A DNA stretch of 64,000 nucleotides from NCBI RefSeq assembly GCF_000024725.1, contig NC_013960.1:2466001-2530000 (forward strand). Direction: 5' to 3'. The notes below the pieces were generated by a model that saw only the letters and a list, made by a program, of their open reading frames with translations, was not told the origin of the DNA and searched no databases. Source of the stretch: Nitrosococcus halophilus Nc 4. GTDB lineage: Bacteria > Pseudomonadota > Gammaproteobacteria > Nitrosococcales > Nitrosococcaceae. Of this stretch, positions 18,269 to 27,361 are shown in pieces. Every line of letters starts with the position of its first letter. Positions within the stretch are counted from its first letter, which is position 1. A program made the position numbers and the translations under genes.

Positions 18269-19543
18269 ATGAGTGGAACTTTGCAGTCACAATATTTAGA
18301 GATGGATCTGTTGCGGCTCACCACCGCTGGCAGCGTAGACGATGGTAAGAGCACCCTCATTGGTCGTTTGCTCTATGATTCGAAATCCATCTTCGAAGAT
18401 CAATTGGAGTCTATCCAAAGAAGCAGCCAACAGCGGGGTGAGGGCAATATTAATTTGGCATTACTCACCGATGGCCTGCGGGCAGAGCGGGAGCAAGGCA
18501 TTACTATTGATGTGGCTTACCGCTATTTTGCGACACCTAAACGCAAGTTCATTATTTCCGACACCCCAGGGCATGTACAATATACCCGGAATATGGTCAC
18601 CGGGGCTTCCACCGCCAATTTGGCCATTGTGTTAGTTGACGCCCGTCATGGGGTTATTGAACAGACTTGCCGCCACGCCTCCATAGCCTCTCTCTTGGAA
18701 CTTCCCCATCTGGTATTGTGTATTAACAAGATGGATTTGGTGGATTACCAAGAAGAGGTGTTTGAGAATATCAAGAAAGAATTTGAGAATTTTGCAGCCA
18801 AGCTAGATATTCCCGATATCCATTATATTCCCATTAGCGCCTTACGGGGAGATAACGTTGTAGAAAAGTCCGAGAACATGCCTTGGTATCAGGGAGGAAC
18901 TTTGCTCTACACCCTGGAAAATGTACACATTGGCAGCGATTACAACCACATCGATAGTCGCTTTCCCGTGCAGTATGTGATTCGCCCTCAATCAGATCAA
19001 TACCATGATTATCGTGGTTATGCTGGACGAGTAGAGGGAGGCATTTTTCGGCCAGGGGATGAAGTCATTGCGCTGCCTTCAGGGTTTTCTACCCGTATCA
19101 AGTCCATTGATACCATGGATGGTCCCGTTGAGGAGGCCTTTGCGCCGATGTCGGTGACCTTTACCCTGGAAGACGACATTGATATCAGCCGGGGAGATAT
19201 GATTGTCAAACCCGCCAATCAGCCTCAGGTCGCCCAGGATATTGAACTGATGGTCTGTTGGCTCAATGAGGCTCCGTTGGTACCCGGTGGCAAGTATGCC
19301 CTCAAGCACACCACCAAGGAGGCCCGCTGCGTCGTCAAGGAGGTGCGTTATAAATTGGATATTACTTCTTTGAGTCGCCTTGAAGATGGAGCAACATTAG
19401 CACTCAATGATATCGGTCGAATCAAGATCAGGACGACGAGTCCGCTGTTCTTTGATAGCTACCGCAAGAATCGGGGAACGGGCAGCTTAATTCTTGTCAA
19501 TGAATTTACTAATGAAACCGTAGGTGCGGGAATGATTATCTAG
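18269..19543 (+). CDS. cysN: Sulfate adenylyltransferase GTPase subunit
   Basis: GTPase subunit that drives APS formation by CysD. 424 residues: an EF-Tu-like G domain with G1 GSVDDGKSTLIGRL, switch segment GITIDVAYRYF, G3 DTPGH and G4 NKMD, then two beta-barrel domains. It ends at the normal CysN boundary (NETVGAGMII), so there is no fused APS kinase (CysC) as in NodQ-type proteins; this agrees with an APS-using CysH. Last gene of the cluster. Confidence 0.97.
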   Translation: MSGTLQSQYLEMDLLRLTTAGSVDDGKSTLIGRLLYDSKSIFEDQLESIQRSSQQRGEGNINLALLTDGLRAEREQGITIDVAYRYFATPKRKFIISDTPGHVQYTRNMVTGASTANLAIVLVDARHGVIEQTCRHASIASLLELPHLVLCINKMDLVDYQEEVFENIKKEFENFAAKLDIPDIHYIPISALRGDNVVEKSENMPWYQGGTLLYTLENVHIGSDYNHIDSRFPVQYVIRPQSDQYHDYRGYAGRVEGGIFRPGDEVIALPSGFSTRIKSIDTMDGPVEEAFAPMSVTFTLEDDIDISRGDMIVKPANQPQVAQDIELMVCWLNEAPLVPGGKYALKHTTKEARCVVKEVRYKLDITSLSRLEDGATLALNDIGRIKIRTTSPLFFDSYRKNRGTGSLILVNEFTNETVGAGMII

Positions 19544-19586
19544 CCCTTACCCCTTTGGGTGCCTTCTAAATAGGACAAAAAAAGGA

Positions 19587-20594
19587 CTAGGAAGTATTGG
19601 GCAGTTGCATCCGCTCCATTAAATAACAAAGGCAATCCTGGCGAATGACACGGATATCACGAGTCAACATTGAGGGCATTACGGGGCGGCGGGTCCGAAG
19701 CTCGCTGTCCTCAAGATAAAAATAACGCTCACTGACTTCCACATCTTGCTCGTCAGTGACGGTAAGCAGGACATTGGGATCTGAGGGTTGCCACCCCAAC
19801 AAGGTATTGGCGGGCAATTCCTGGAAATTGAGTTGATCGAGATCATCCACCAAGCGTAAGTCCAAGTCTTCCCCATGGAAACCGACCCGCAGTTCGGAAG
19901 GGATTCGGACTACGGCTACCGTATGGAAAAGTTCAATCTCCCGTTTTGCAATGGAATGGGAGGGAAATTCGGCCAGGTGCAAACAAGCGGTGAGGTATTC
20001 ACGGGCGTGAGCCACACCTTGGGGGCAATCGGGCTGGCCACATTCAAGGGTAACCGCCGGCCCTAGCTCCGCAAAGGCCAGGGATTGCACCCCCTGGGGG
20101 CGCACAAAGTAAATCACGGTCCTGCTGAAGAGGGCGGCTAGGTGGAGAAAGGGGGAGGCGAGCTTGTTGACGCAGGCGTAGTGGGGATTAAGGCCAGTAT
20201 TATTATGGATGTCGATACTGGCAAACAAACCGGATTTAGCCATTTCTTCATAAACCTGGGCCGCCATGGCATGTTCCGGGGTGGGGCCTGGAGTCCAAAT
20301 TCGATTATGATCGGGCTGGCTGTCGAGGCGCCGGAGACGATAGCGGGCAGCGGCAACATTACCCACGAAAAGGGATAACGCCCGTGGTAATTCCCGATCT
20401 TGGTATTGACCTAAGAGACTGCGCACCGCCTCCCAGCCGACAGGTTCATTGCCATGGAGTAGGACGGAGACAAACAGAGGGGGGGTGCGCCGTCCTTCCA
20501 GGTGAAACAGGGTCGGCCCTTCTAATTTTTTATAAAGTTCATGGGCTTCTAAGTCCAGTAACCCTTTGGGCACTTCATGTCGTATCGTTAGCAT
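19587..20594 (-). CDS. Succinylglutamate desuccinylase/aspartoacylase-family hydrolase
   Basis: Zinc-dependent hydrolase of the M14 carboxypeptidase superfamily, whose members remove acyl groups or cut amide bonds. 335 residues from ATG 20594 (MLTIRHEVPKGLLDLEAHEL); the frame stays open upstream to 20672, which would overlap the preceding gene. The zinc ligands appear as HGNE in VSVLLHGNEPVGWEAV and a His in FASIDIHNNTGLNPHYAC; a Glu in VTLECGQPDCPQG is a plausible catalytic base. It lies 35 nt behind the GCS2-type gene on the same strand. The substrate is unknown; argST- or nad-type neighbours that would identify it are absent. Confidence 0.75.
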   Translation of the reverse strand: MLTIRHEVPKGLLDLEAHELYKKLEGPTLFHLEGRRTPPLFVSVLLHGNEPVGWEAVRSLLGQYQDRELPRALSLFVGNVAAARYRLRRLDSQPDHNRIWTPGPTPEHAMAAQVYEEMAKSGLFASIDIHNNTGLNPHYACVNKLASPFLHLAALFSRTVIYFVRPQGVQSLAFAELGPAVTLECGQPDCPQGVAHAREYLTACLHLAEFPSHSIAKREIELFHTVAVVRIPSELRVGFHGEDLDLRLVDDLDQLNFQELPANTLLGWQPSDPNVLLTVTDEQDVEVSERYFYLEDSELRTRRPVMPSMLTRDIRVIRQDCLCYLMERMQLPNTS

Positions 20595-20629
20595 AAGCAG
20601 GCTCTTGGCGCCTGGAGTTGGCGCTTTCT

Positions 20630-22075
20630 TTAAACTGTCCAATCGTGCACCGGGTTTCCCCGGTGTTGCCATTCCGTATAGGCGGCGGTGAGGGCATCCA
20701 TGTCGTGGCCATGGGCGGCCACATAGCGTCGTTGCCAGCGGGCTCCCGTTTGGCCCGTGGCGATACGCTGCTGGATGATCCCCAGGTAATGTTGAATATC
20801 ATGTTGATTAAGCTCAAGATGTTCAAGACCTGTTCGAGCCAGGGGAAGTAAGCGTTCGGTGAACAAGGCAGAAGCTTTTCCCCGATTGCCGTCTAACCAG
20901 TAGAGTTCAGCGTCTAGACCCTGCCGCGCAGCGGCGTAGAAATTGTGTCGTGCCAAGTGAAATGGAAGGTTTTTTTCAGGGGGGTCTTCCTTTTCTATCA
21001 GGGCTTCGATCATTCCTATGAATAAAGCCGCATTGGCAATGGTATCCGTGATGCTAGGGCCCGCGGGGACGACCCGGTGCTCGATCCGCAGGTGGGGTTC
21101 ACCCCGAGTATTAAATCCTATGAGCGGCCGATTCCAGCGCCAGATAGTCCCGTTGTGAAGGCGCAGGTGGGCGAGGTTCTCCGGGGGTTCGTCAAATAAA
21201 ACTGGCAGGAGCACTGGGAAGTGGCTTTGGTTTTCCTGAAAACACTCTAGCAGGGACTTTTTGATATACCCGGTACCGAAAGACACTCTCTTGAGGTCTC
21301 CTTCCTCGGAGTTCTTGTGCCCCCCCACGGAGACGGATTGCTCAAATAAAGGAATTCGGGTCTCTTCCCAAAGATCTTTGCCAAATAAGAAAGGGGAATT
21401 GCTGGAGACGGCAACCATAGGGCCTGAAAGGAGGATGGCGGCGTTGAAATAACGAGCAGCGTTGCGGGTGGGCACCTGGAGATGCAGCTGGAAAGAGGTG
21501 GTCGCGGCCTCCAACATCACGTTATTATGGACAGTGCGAAGATGTTCTTGCCCCTTAATATTGATGCGGAGCGGGCGACCGTGTCGCAGGCGCAGGACCT
21601 GCTCATTGAGTGCTCGGTAGCGGGAGAGGTTGGACATATGTTCAAGGGCCAGGTCTGCTTCTCTGAGGCTAGGCAGTATCCCAATGGTTACCAATTCACA
21701 GCCGAGTAAACGGGCTCGGGTGCGGCACTGGCGACAGGTTTTCTCTAAACCCTCTTCCATCCGTTTAAAGACATCTCCGGATAAATACTCAGGAGGGCTA
21801 TTCAGTTCTATATTGAAGCTGGCTAACTCCGGCACGACCAAGGGATTATCGAGCGCCTGTAGAAAGCGTTCATTGATGGGAGCGGGCCGGAAGTTATTAT
21901 CAACCAGCCAGGCTTCAAGTTCATATCCGACCCGCTTTTTATAAGCGAAATGGCCTTGCTTCAACCACTGGCCGATAAGTTGTGTTTCTGCATTGAGGTG
22001 TTCGGTGAATGCTTTAAAGTCCTCTGGACTAAAATGGCTGGAAGGGATTTCACGGCCCATAATGTCGCTGCCCAT
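20630..22075 (-). CDS. GCS2-family glutamate-cysteine ligase-like protein
   Basis: Carboxylate-amine ligase of the glutamate-cysteine ligase (GCS2) superfamily, making an amide bond with ATP. 481 residues from ATG 22075; ATG 22060 is also possible. Recognisable parts are the N-terminal strand GYELEAWLVDNNFRPAP with its glutamate, FNIELNSPPEYL, QLHLQVPTRNAARYFNAA, and LRIEHRVVPAGPSITDT. It is longer than YbdK-type ligases (about 370) and is not the classical E. coli GshA. Whether it makes gamma-glutamylcysteine or another amide is open; the partner hydrolase downstream suggests one product made and cut. Confidence 0.75.
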   Translation of the reverse strand: MGSDIMGREIPSSHFSPEDFKAFTEHLNAETQLIGQWLKQGHFAYKKRVGYELEAWLVDNNFRPAPINERFLQALDNPLVVPELASFNIELNSPPEYLSGDVFKRMEEGLEKTCRQCRTRARLLGCELVTIGILPSLREADLALEHMSNLSRYRALNEQVLRLRHGRPLRINIKGQEHLRTVHNNVMLEAATTSFQLHLQVPTRNAARYFNAAILLSGPMVAVSSNSPFLFGKDLWEETRIPLFEQSVSVGGHKNSEEGDLKRVSFGTGYIKKSLLECFQENQSHFPVLLPVLFDEPPENLAHLRLHNGTIWRWNRPLIGFNTRGEPHLRIEHRVVPAGPSITDTIANAALFIGMIEALIEKEDPPEKNLPFHLARHNFYAAARQGLDAELYWLDGNRGKASALFTERLLPLARTGLEHLELNQHDIQHYLGIIQQRIATGQTGARWQRRYVAAHGHDMDALTAAYTEWQHRGNPVHDWTV

Positions 22076-22277
22076 GAGATAACTAAGAAGTAAGCTAACT
22101 CTAGCTTAAAGTTAGCCGGGAATCATCCTAATAGTCTTGGGGTTTATGATAGGGTTGCTTGAGTGGGGATAAATATCGTCTTTTAGTTAGTGAAGTTGCC
22201 TTGGGGCAAGGGGGGATTGTTAAAAATGGACAATAGGGGTGGCGGTCTGGATATAGAGTCCCTGTGGTGAACGAATT

Positions 22278-22655
22278 ATGTGGCAAAAATTAGCTTGGAT
22301 AGCTTTCGCGGGAGCGGTGGGGACCCTTTCTCGCTATGCCCTGTCAGGATTTGTGCAGAAACTTTGCGGCGAAAAATTCCCTTGGGGAACTTTAGCAGTC
22401 AATGTGGTCGGCTGTTTCCTCTTTGGAATGGTTTGGGCGTTGGCTGAGGAGCGGCTGCTCCTCAGCGGTGAGACCCGTTTTATTGTGTTGACTGGCTTTA
22501 TGGGGGCATTCACGACATTTTCTACCTTTGCTTTTGAGAGTAGCCAACTGGTACGGGATTCTGAATGGCTATTAGCTGCAGCCAATCTTATCAGTCAGAA
22601 TGTTTTGGGATTAGCTTGCGTATTTCTTGGTTTTGCTGTCAGTCGAATGTTTTAG
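22278..22655 (+). CDS. crcB: Fluoride ion channel CrcB/Fluc
   Basis: Small dual-topology membrane channel that exports fluoride as a dimer. 125 residues with four hydrophobic helices. Conserved positions are GAVGTLSRYAL near the N-terminus, the asparagine of LAVNVVGCFLFG, and the phenylalanine-rich motif GFMGAFTTFSTFAFES lining the pore. Start ATG 22278. I looked for a fluoride riboswitch in the 202-nt gap upstream and did not find its core. A DUF190 gene follows after 12 nt. Confidence 0.95.
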   Translation: MWQKLAWIAFAGAVGTLSRYALSGFVQKLCGEKFPWGTLAVNVVGCFLFGMVWALAEERLLLSGETRFIVLTGFMGAFTTFSTFAFESSQLVRDSEWLLAAANLISQNVLGLACVFLGFAVSRMF

Positions 22656-22667
22656 GAGGCAGGGACT

Positions 22668-23009
22668 ATGAAGTTGCAATCGGAGGCCGAACTGCTCCGC
22701 ATTTTCATTGGAGAAAGCGATAAGCACCAGGGCCGGCCATTGTATGAAGTTATCGTAGAAGAAGCTCGCCGTGGCGGCCTGGCGGGTGCCACTGTGCTTC
22801 GTGGCACCTTAGGTTTTGGGGCCAACAGTCGCATTCATACTGCCAAGATCCTCCGCCTTTCGGAAGATTTGCCTATGGTAGTGGAGATTGTGGATCAGCC
22901 GGAGCGGATTGCTGAGTTTCTGCCTGAATTAGACACCCTGATTGGGGAAGGTCTCGTGACCCTGGAACGGGTGCGTGTGATTACCTATCGTCACAGTCAC
23001 TCGGAATGA
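22668..23009 (+). CDS. DUF190 family protein, PII-like
   Basis: 113-residue soluble protein of the DUF190 family, with the ferredoxin-like fold of PII-type trimers. The core reads LLRIFIGESDKHQGRPLYE, followed by RRGGLAGATVLRGTLGFG, the family hallmark, and a C-terminal strand VRVITYRH. DUF190 genes are commonly found beside crcB, as here (12-nt gap), and a role in sensing or tuning anion export is inferred from that only. A GGAGGC ribosome binding site precedes ATG 22668. Confidence 0.85.
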   Translation: MKLQSEAELLRIFIGESDKHQGRPLYEVIVEEARRGGLAGATVLRGTLGFGANSRIHTAKILRLSEDLPMVVEIVDQPERIAEFLPELDTLIGEGLVTLERVRVITYRHSHSE

Positions 23010-23201
23010 GGTAAGGTAACAAAGTCGCTGATTGACCCCTGGCCTACCGATACGTGGTTTCCCAGACGCGTTGAGCCAGCGAAGAGAATATCTGCCCTCT
23101 AGGGTAGGTGAGGATTAATAAACAACTTAACGTATTCCATTAGGATTACCCTGTCGCTAGCGTTTCTCGTCTAGGGATAGAGGTACTTGCATGCAAAAAA
23201 T

Positions 23202-25088
23202 ATGAGTGGAAACTACAACGCCGCCGCAATTGAAGTGCTCACTGGCTTGGAACCGGTGCGTAAGCGGCCGGGCATGTATACCGACACCCAACGACCGAAC
23301 CATTTGGCCCAGGAAGTTATCGATAATAGCGTCGATGAGGCCATTGCTGGTTTTGCCACCCAGATTGAAGTTGTTCTCCATCCCGATGGCTCCTTGTCGG
23401 TGGGTGATGACGGAAGGGGGATGCCGGTTGACCTCCATCCAGAAGAGCAGTTGCCGGGGGTGGAGGTGATCCTCACCCGGCTTCATGCGGGCGGTAAATT
23501 TTCCTCGAAAAGTTATCGCTTTGCGGGGGGATTGCATGGGGTAGGGGTGTCGGTAGTCAACGCCCTTTCCTCCCGCCTAGAGGTCTGGATTCGACGCAAT
23601 GGCTGCGAATATCACATGGCTTTTGCCAACGGCGAGCGGATTTCCGCTTTAAGGGCGGTTAATAAAGTGGGGAAGCGCAATACAGGCACTCTCCTGCATT
23701 TCTGGCCGGATCCGGTATTTTTCGATACCCCTAAATTTTCTGTAGCCCGGCTTAAGCATGTTTTGCGTGCGAAAGCGGTACTGTGCCCAGGTCTTAACGT
23801 AATCTTTAGGGAGGCTGCCACAGGGGAGACGGTCAATTGGTGTTATCAAGAGGGTCTCTTGGCTTATCTCAGGGATGAGTTAGGCGAGACCCCGCGGCTG
23901 CCTGAACAACCCTTTACCGGAGAAATGCAGGGCAATACCGAAGAGGTCTGTTGGGCTCTAGCTTGGTTGCCAGAAGGTGGCGAGGTGGTGGCGGAGAGTT
24001 ACGTTAACTTGATTCCCACGCCCCAGGGTGGGACCCATGTCAATGGCTTGCGGGCGGGACTGCTGGAGGCCATTCGGGAGTTCTGTGAGTTTCGGAATCT
24101 GCTGCCAAGGGGGGTCAAGTTGGCCCCGGATGATGTTTGGGATCGAGTAAGTTATGTTCTTTCGGTTAAACTTCTTGACCCTCAGTTTTCTGGACAGACG
24201 AAAGAACGCTTATCTTCCCGGGAATGTGCGAGTTTTGTTTCGGGAGTCATCAAAGACGCTTTTAGCCTTTGGCTCAACCAGCATGTGATTACTGGGGAAG
24301 CGATTGCGGAGCTGGCGATTAGCAACGCCCAGCGGCGTTTGCGCCAGGCTAAAAGGGTGGTGCGCAAGCGAATCCAGACCGGTCCCGCACTCCCTGGGAA
24401 ATTGGCTGACTGCACCAGTCAGGATGTGAGCCTTACGGAACTTTTCTTGGTGGAGGGGGACTCGGCCGGTGGCAGTGCCAAGCAGGGCCGGGACCGGGAA
24501 TTCCAGGCTATCATGCCCCTCCGTGGCAAGATTCTAAATACCTGGGAGGTGGATCCAGCCCAGGTGTTAGGTTCTCAAGAAGTACATAATGTTGCGATTG
24601 CGGTAGGGGTGGACCCGGGTTCTGATAATCTTGATGGCTTGCGTTACGGTAAAATCTGTATTCTTGCCGATGCTGATTCTGATGGCGCCCATATTGCCAC
24701 CTTACTTTCGGCGTTGTTCTTACGCCATTTCCGCCCCCTAGTTGAAGCCGGTCATGTCTATGTGGCCATGCCACCCCTGTATCGTATCGATGTGGGTAAG
24801 CATGTTTTCTACGCCCTGGACGAAGCTGAGCGGCAAGGGATCCTCGACCGGATTGCCGCGGAAAAGATTAGAGGAAAAATAAATATACAGCGTTTTAAAG
24901 GTCTAGGGGAGATGAACCCCATGCAACTGCGGGAGACGACCATGGCGCCAGAAACACGACGATTGGTGCGTTTGACGGTGGCTCCCCATGATGACACGGA
25001 CCAGTTGCTGGACCGGCTTCTATCCAAGCGACGGGCCGCTGATCGGCGGCAGTGGCTGGAGGAAAGGGGTAATTTGGCCGAGCTATGA
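23202..25088 (+). CDS. parE: DNA topoisomerase IV subunit B
   Basis: ATPase subunit of topoisomerase IV, which separates daughter chromosomes with ParC. 628 residues from ATG 23202 ([20 protein letters not shown]); the frame extends five codons upstream to a TTG. GHKL ATPase motifs are [22 protein letters not shown] and [15 protein letters not shown]. The Toprim domain has [20 protein letters not shown] and the metal-binding [11 protein letters not shown]. The length fits ParE rather than GyrB (about 800). Its TGA overlaps the parC ATG (ATGA at 25085). Confidence 0.96.
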   Translation: MSGNYNAAAIEVLTGLEPVRKRPGMYTDTQRPNHLAQEVIDNSVDEAIAGFATQIEVVLHPDGSLSVGDDGRGMPVDLHPEEQLPGVEVILTRLHAGGKFSSKSYRFAGGLHGVGVSVVNALSSRLEVWIRRNGCEYHMAFANGERISALRAVNKVGKRNTGTLLHFWPDPVFFDTPKFSVARLKHVLRAKAVLCPGLNVIFREAATGETVNWCYQEGLLAYLRDELGETPRLPEQPFTGEMQGNTEEVCWALAWLPEGGEVVAESYVNLIPTPQGGTHVNGLRAGLLEAIREFCEFRNLLPRGVKLAPDDVWDRVSYVLSVKLLDPQFSGQTKERLSSRECASFVSGVIKDAFSLWLNQHVITGEAIAELAISNAQRRLRQAKRVVRKRIQTGPALPGKLADCTSQDVSLTELFLVEGDSAGGSAKQGRDREFQAIMPLRGKILNTWEVDPAQVLGSQEVHNVAIAVGVDPGSDNLDGLRYGKICILADADSDGAHIATLLSALFLRHFRPLVEAGHVYVAMPPLYRIDVGKHVFYALDEAERQGILDRIAAEKIRGKINIQRFKGLGEMNPMQLRETTMAPETRRLVRLTVAPHDDTDQLLDRLLSKRRAADRRQWLEERGNLAEL

Positions 25089-27328
25089 GCATATCCATGA
25101 ATACCGATATTGAAGAACGGTCCCTGGGGGATTTTGCGGAAAAGGCATACCTGGATTACTCCATGTATGTCATTTTAGATCGGGCGCTCCCCCATCTGGC
25201 GGACGGGTTAAAGCCAGTGCAACGGCGTATTATTTACGCCATGTCTGAATTGGGCTTATCGGCCAGTGCCAAATATAAAAAATCGGCCCGCACTGTCGGC
25301 GATGTCCTCGGAAAATATCATCCCCATGGAGATAGTGCTTGCTATGAGGCCATGGTGCTCATGGCCCAGCAGTTCTCCTACCGTTATCCCTTAATTGAAG
25401 GGCAGGGAAATTGGGGCTCCCCCGATGATCCTAAATCTTTTGCCGCCATGCGGTACACTGAGGCCCGTTTAGCGCCTTTTGCCGAGCTATTGCTATCGGA
25501 AATCGGGCAAGGAACGGTGGAGTGGGTACCGAACTTCGATGGCACCTTGCGGGAGGTGAGCCTGCTTCCGGCGCGGGTTCCCCATGTGTTGCTCAATGGG
25601 GCCACCGGGATTGCGGTGGGGATGGCCACGGACATTCCGCCCCATAATCTGGGAGAAGTGGTCGCCGCTTGTCTACGATTGTTGGAACGGCCCAAAGCGA
25701 CTGTGGCTGAACTCTGTGATTGCCTTCCAGGGCCGGATTATCCCACCAAGGCTGAGATCATTACGCCGCCAACAGAACTGCTCAAAATGTATCAGACGGG
25801 ACACGGAAGTGTGCGGATGCGGGCCTGCTATACCCTGGAGAAGGGTGATATCGTCATCAATGCCTTGCCTTATCAGGTCTCGGGGGCGCGTATTTTGGAG
25901 CAAATTGCCCAGCAAATGCAGGCTAAAAAGTTGCCTATGCTGGTGGATCTTCGGGACGAGTCTGACCATGAAAATCCCACTCGCTTGGTTTTGGTACCCC
26001 GTACCCGGCGAGTGGAGGTGGAAACGGTGATGTCCCACCTGTTTGCTACCACGGATCTAGAACGTAGCTACCGAGTCAACCTCAATGTCATTGGTCTAGA
26101 TGGCCGGCCCCAGGTAAAAAATCTTCGTGATCTGTTGGCGGAGTGGCTCCATTTTCGCATTGAGATTATACGCCGTCGCCTCCAGCATCGTTTGGAGAAG
26201 GTACAGGATCGCCTCCAAATTTTAGCGGGTCTGCTGATTGCCTATTTGAACATTGATGAAGTCATTGCCATTATCCGCAAGGAAGAGGAACCCAAGCCTG
26301 TTTTGATGGCGCGGTTTGAGCTTTCGGATCGTCAAGCTGAAGCCATTTTAGAGCTAAAATTACGCCATCTCATGCGCTTGGAGGAGACTAAAATTCGAGC
26401 TGAAGATAAAGCCCTGGCGGCAGAGCGGAAACGGCTTGAGAAGATCCTTGGTTCAGAACGTCAGATCAAAGGCTTATTGCGTAAGGAATTGGTTGCAGAT
26501 GTTGAGAAATTTGGTGACGCTCGCCGTTCACCGATAGTGGAACGGCCGTCGGCAACCGCGTTAGATGAGCAAGCCCTGCTGCCGGCGGAGCCCATTACCG
26601 TGGTTTTGTCTGAGAAAGGCTGGGTACGGGCAGCGAAAAGCCATGAGGTGGATCCTACAACCCTTAGCTACCGTACGGGGGATGGTTATCGGGCTTCCGC
26701 CCGTGGCCGCAGCAACCAGCCGGCAATATTCTTAGACTCCACTGGACGTAGCTATACTTTGCCTGCCCATGGCCTGCCTTCGGCCCGGGGACAGGGGGAG
26801 CCCTTGAGTGGACACCTCCAAGTTGTTCCGGGGGCAGAATTTGTCGCCGTATTGTTGGCGGAGCCAGAGATCTTCTACCTGATGGCGAGTGACGCGGGTT
26901 ATGGTTTCCTGTGCCAGGCAAAGCACTTATACGCCAAGAATCGGGCCGGTAAGGCGGTATTGAATTTATCTGCGGGAGCGAGGGCTCTTCCCCCAGTACC
27001 GGTGGCTGACATAGAGGTGGAGCAGATAGCGATTGCGACCAATACCGGCCGCTTGCTATTGTTCCCTCTAGGCGAACTTCCTATCATGACCCGGGGTAAG
27101 GGGGTGAAACTTATTCATATTCCTTCGCCCCGCTCTGCCCAGCGTCAAGAGGCGGTGCGTGCTCTGGCCGTTGTGCCCCCGGGGGGAGCGCTGCAAATCT
27201 TTGCGGGGCGTCGTCACCTAACGCTCAAGTCAGAGGATCTGGAATTCTATCGGGGGGAGCGGGCCCGGCGTGGCCATACTTTGCCGCGAGGCTTTCGACA
27301 GGTGGAGCAAATAGTCCCCGTGGCGTAA
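25085..27328 (+). CDS. parC: DNA topoisomerase IV subunit A
   Basis: Cleavage subunit of topoisomerase IV. 747 residues, near E. coli (752). The quinolone-resistance region reads [20 protein letters not shown], with Ser and Glu as in sensitive E. coli. The catalytic tyrosine is in [10 protein letters not shown] at about residue 123. A coiled-coil tower (residues about 360-470) and a shorter C-terminal beta-pinwheel follow. The parE-parC pair is coupled by ATGA, unlike E. coli where other genes lie between them. Confidence 0.97.
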   Translation: MSISMNTDIEERSLGDFAEKAYLDYSMYVILDRALPHLADGLKPVQRRIIYAMSELGLSASAKYKKSARTVGDVLGKYHPHGDSACYEAMVLMAQQFSYRYPLIEGQGNWGSPDDPKSFAAMRYTEARLAPFAELLLSEIGQGTVEWVPNFDGTLREVSLLPARVPHVLLNGATGIAVGMATDIPPHNLGEVVAACLRLLERPKATVAELCDCLPGPDYPTKAEIITPPTELLKMYQTGHGSVRMRACYTLEKGDIVINALPYQVSGARILEQIAQQMQAKKLPMLVDLRDESDHENPTRLVLVPRTRRVEVETVMSHLFATTDLERSYRVNLNVIGLDGRPQVKNLRDLLAEWLHFRIEIIRRRLQHRLEKVQDRLQILAGLLIAYLNIDEVIAIIRKEEEPKPVLMARFELSDRQAEAILELKLRHLMRLEETKIRAEDKALAAERKRLEKILGSERQIKGLLRKELVADVEKFGDARRSPIVERPSATALDEQALLPAEPITVVLSEKGWVRAAKSHEVDPTTLSYRTGDGYRASARGRSNQPAIFLDSTGRSYTLPAHGLPSARGQGEPLSGHLQVVPGAEFVAVLLAEPEIFYLMASDAGYGFLCQAKHLYAKNRAGKAVLNLSAGARALPPVPVADIEVEQIAIATNTGRLLLFPLGELPIMTRGKGVKLIHIPSPRSAQRQEAVRALAVVPPGGALQIFAGRRHLTLKSEDLEFYRGERARRGHTLPRGFRQVEQIVPVA

Positions 27329-27361
27329 TTTTGCCCGATGAGGGAGGACAGAGACTAAGCC

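Noticed and set aside
19544-19586. Terminator between cysN and the convergent M14-type gene
   Set aside because: A/T runs and a 4-bp ACCC/GGGT pair are present but no convincing stem stands before a T run on either strand.
20142-20378. Plus-strand open frames over the M14-type and GCS2-type genes
   Set aside because: The minus-strand frames carry clear family motifs; the plus-strand products do not.
22076-22277. Possible fluoride riboswitch upstream of crcB
   Set aside because: No match to the conserved core and pseudoknot segments. Only a small CTAACT/AGTTAG repeat near the start of the gap is seen.
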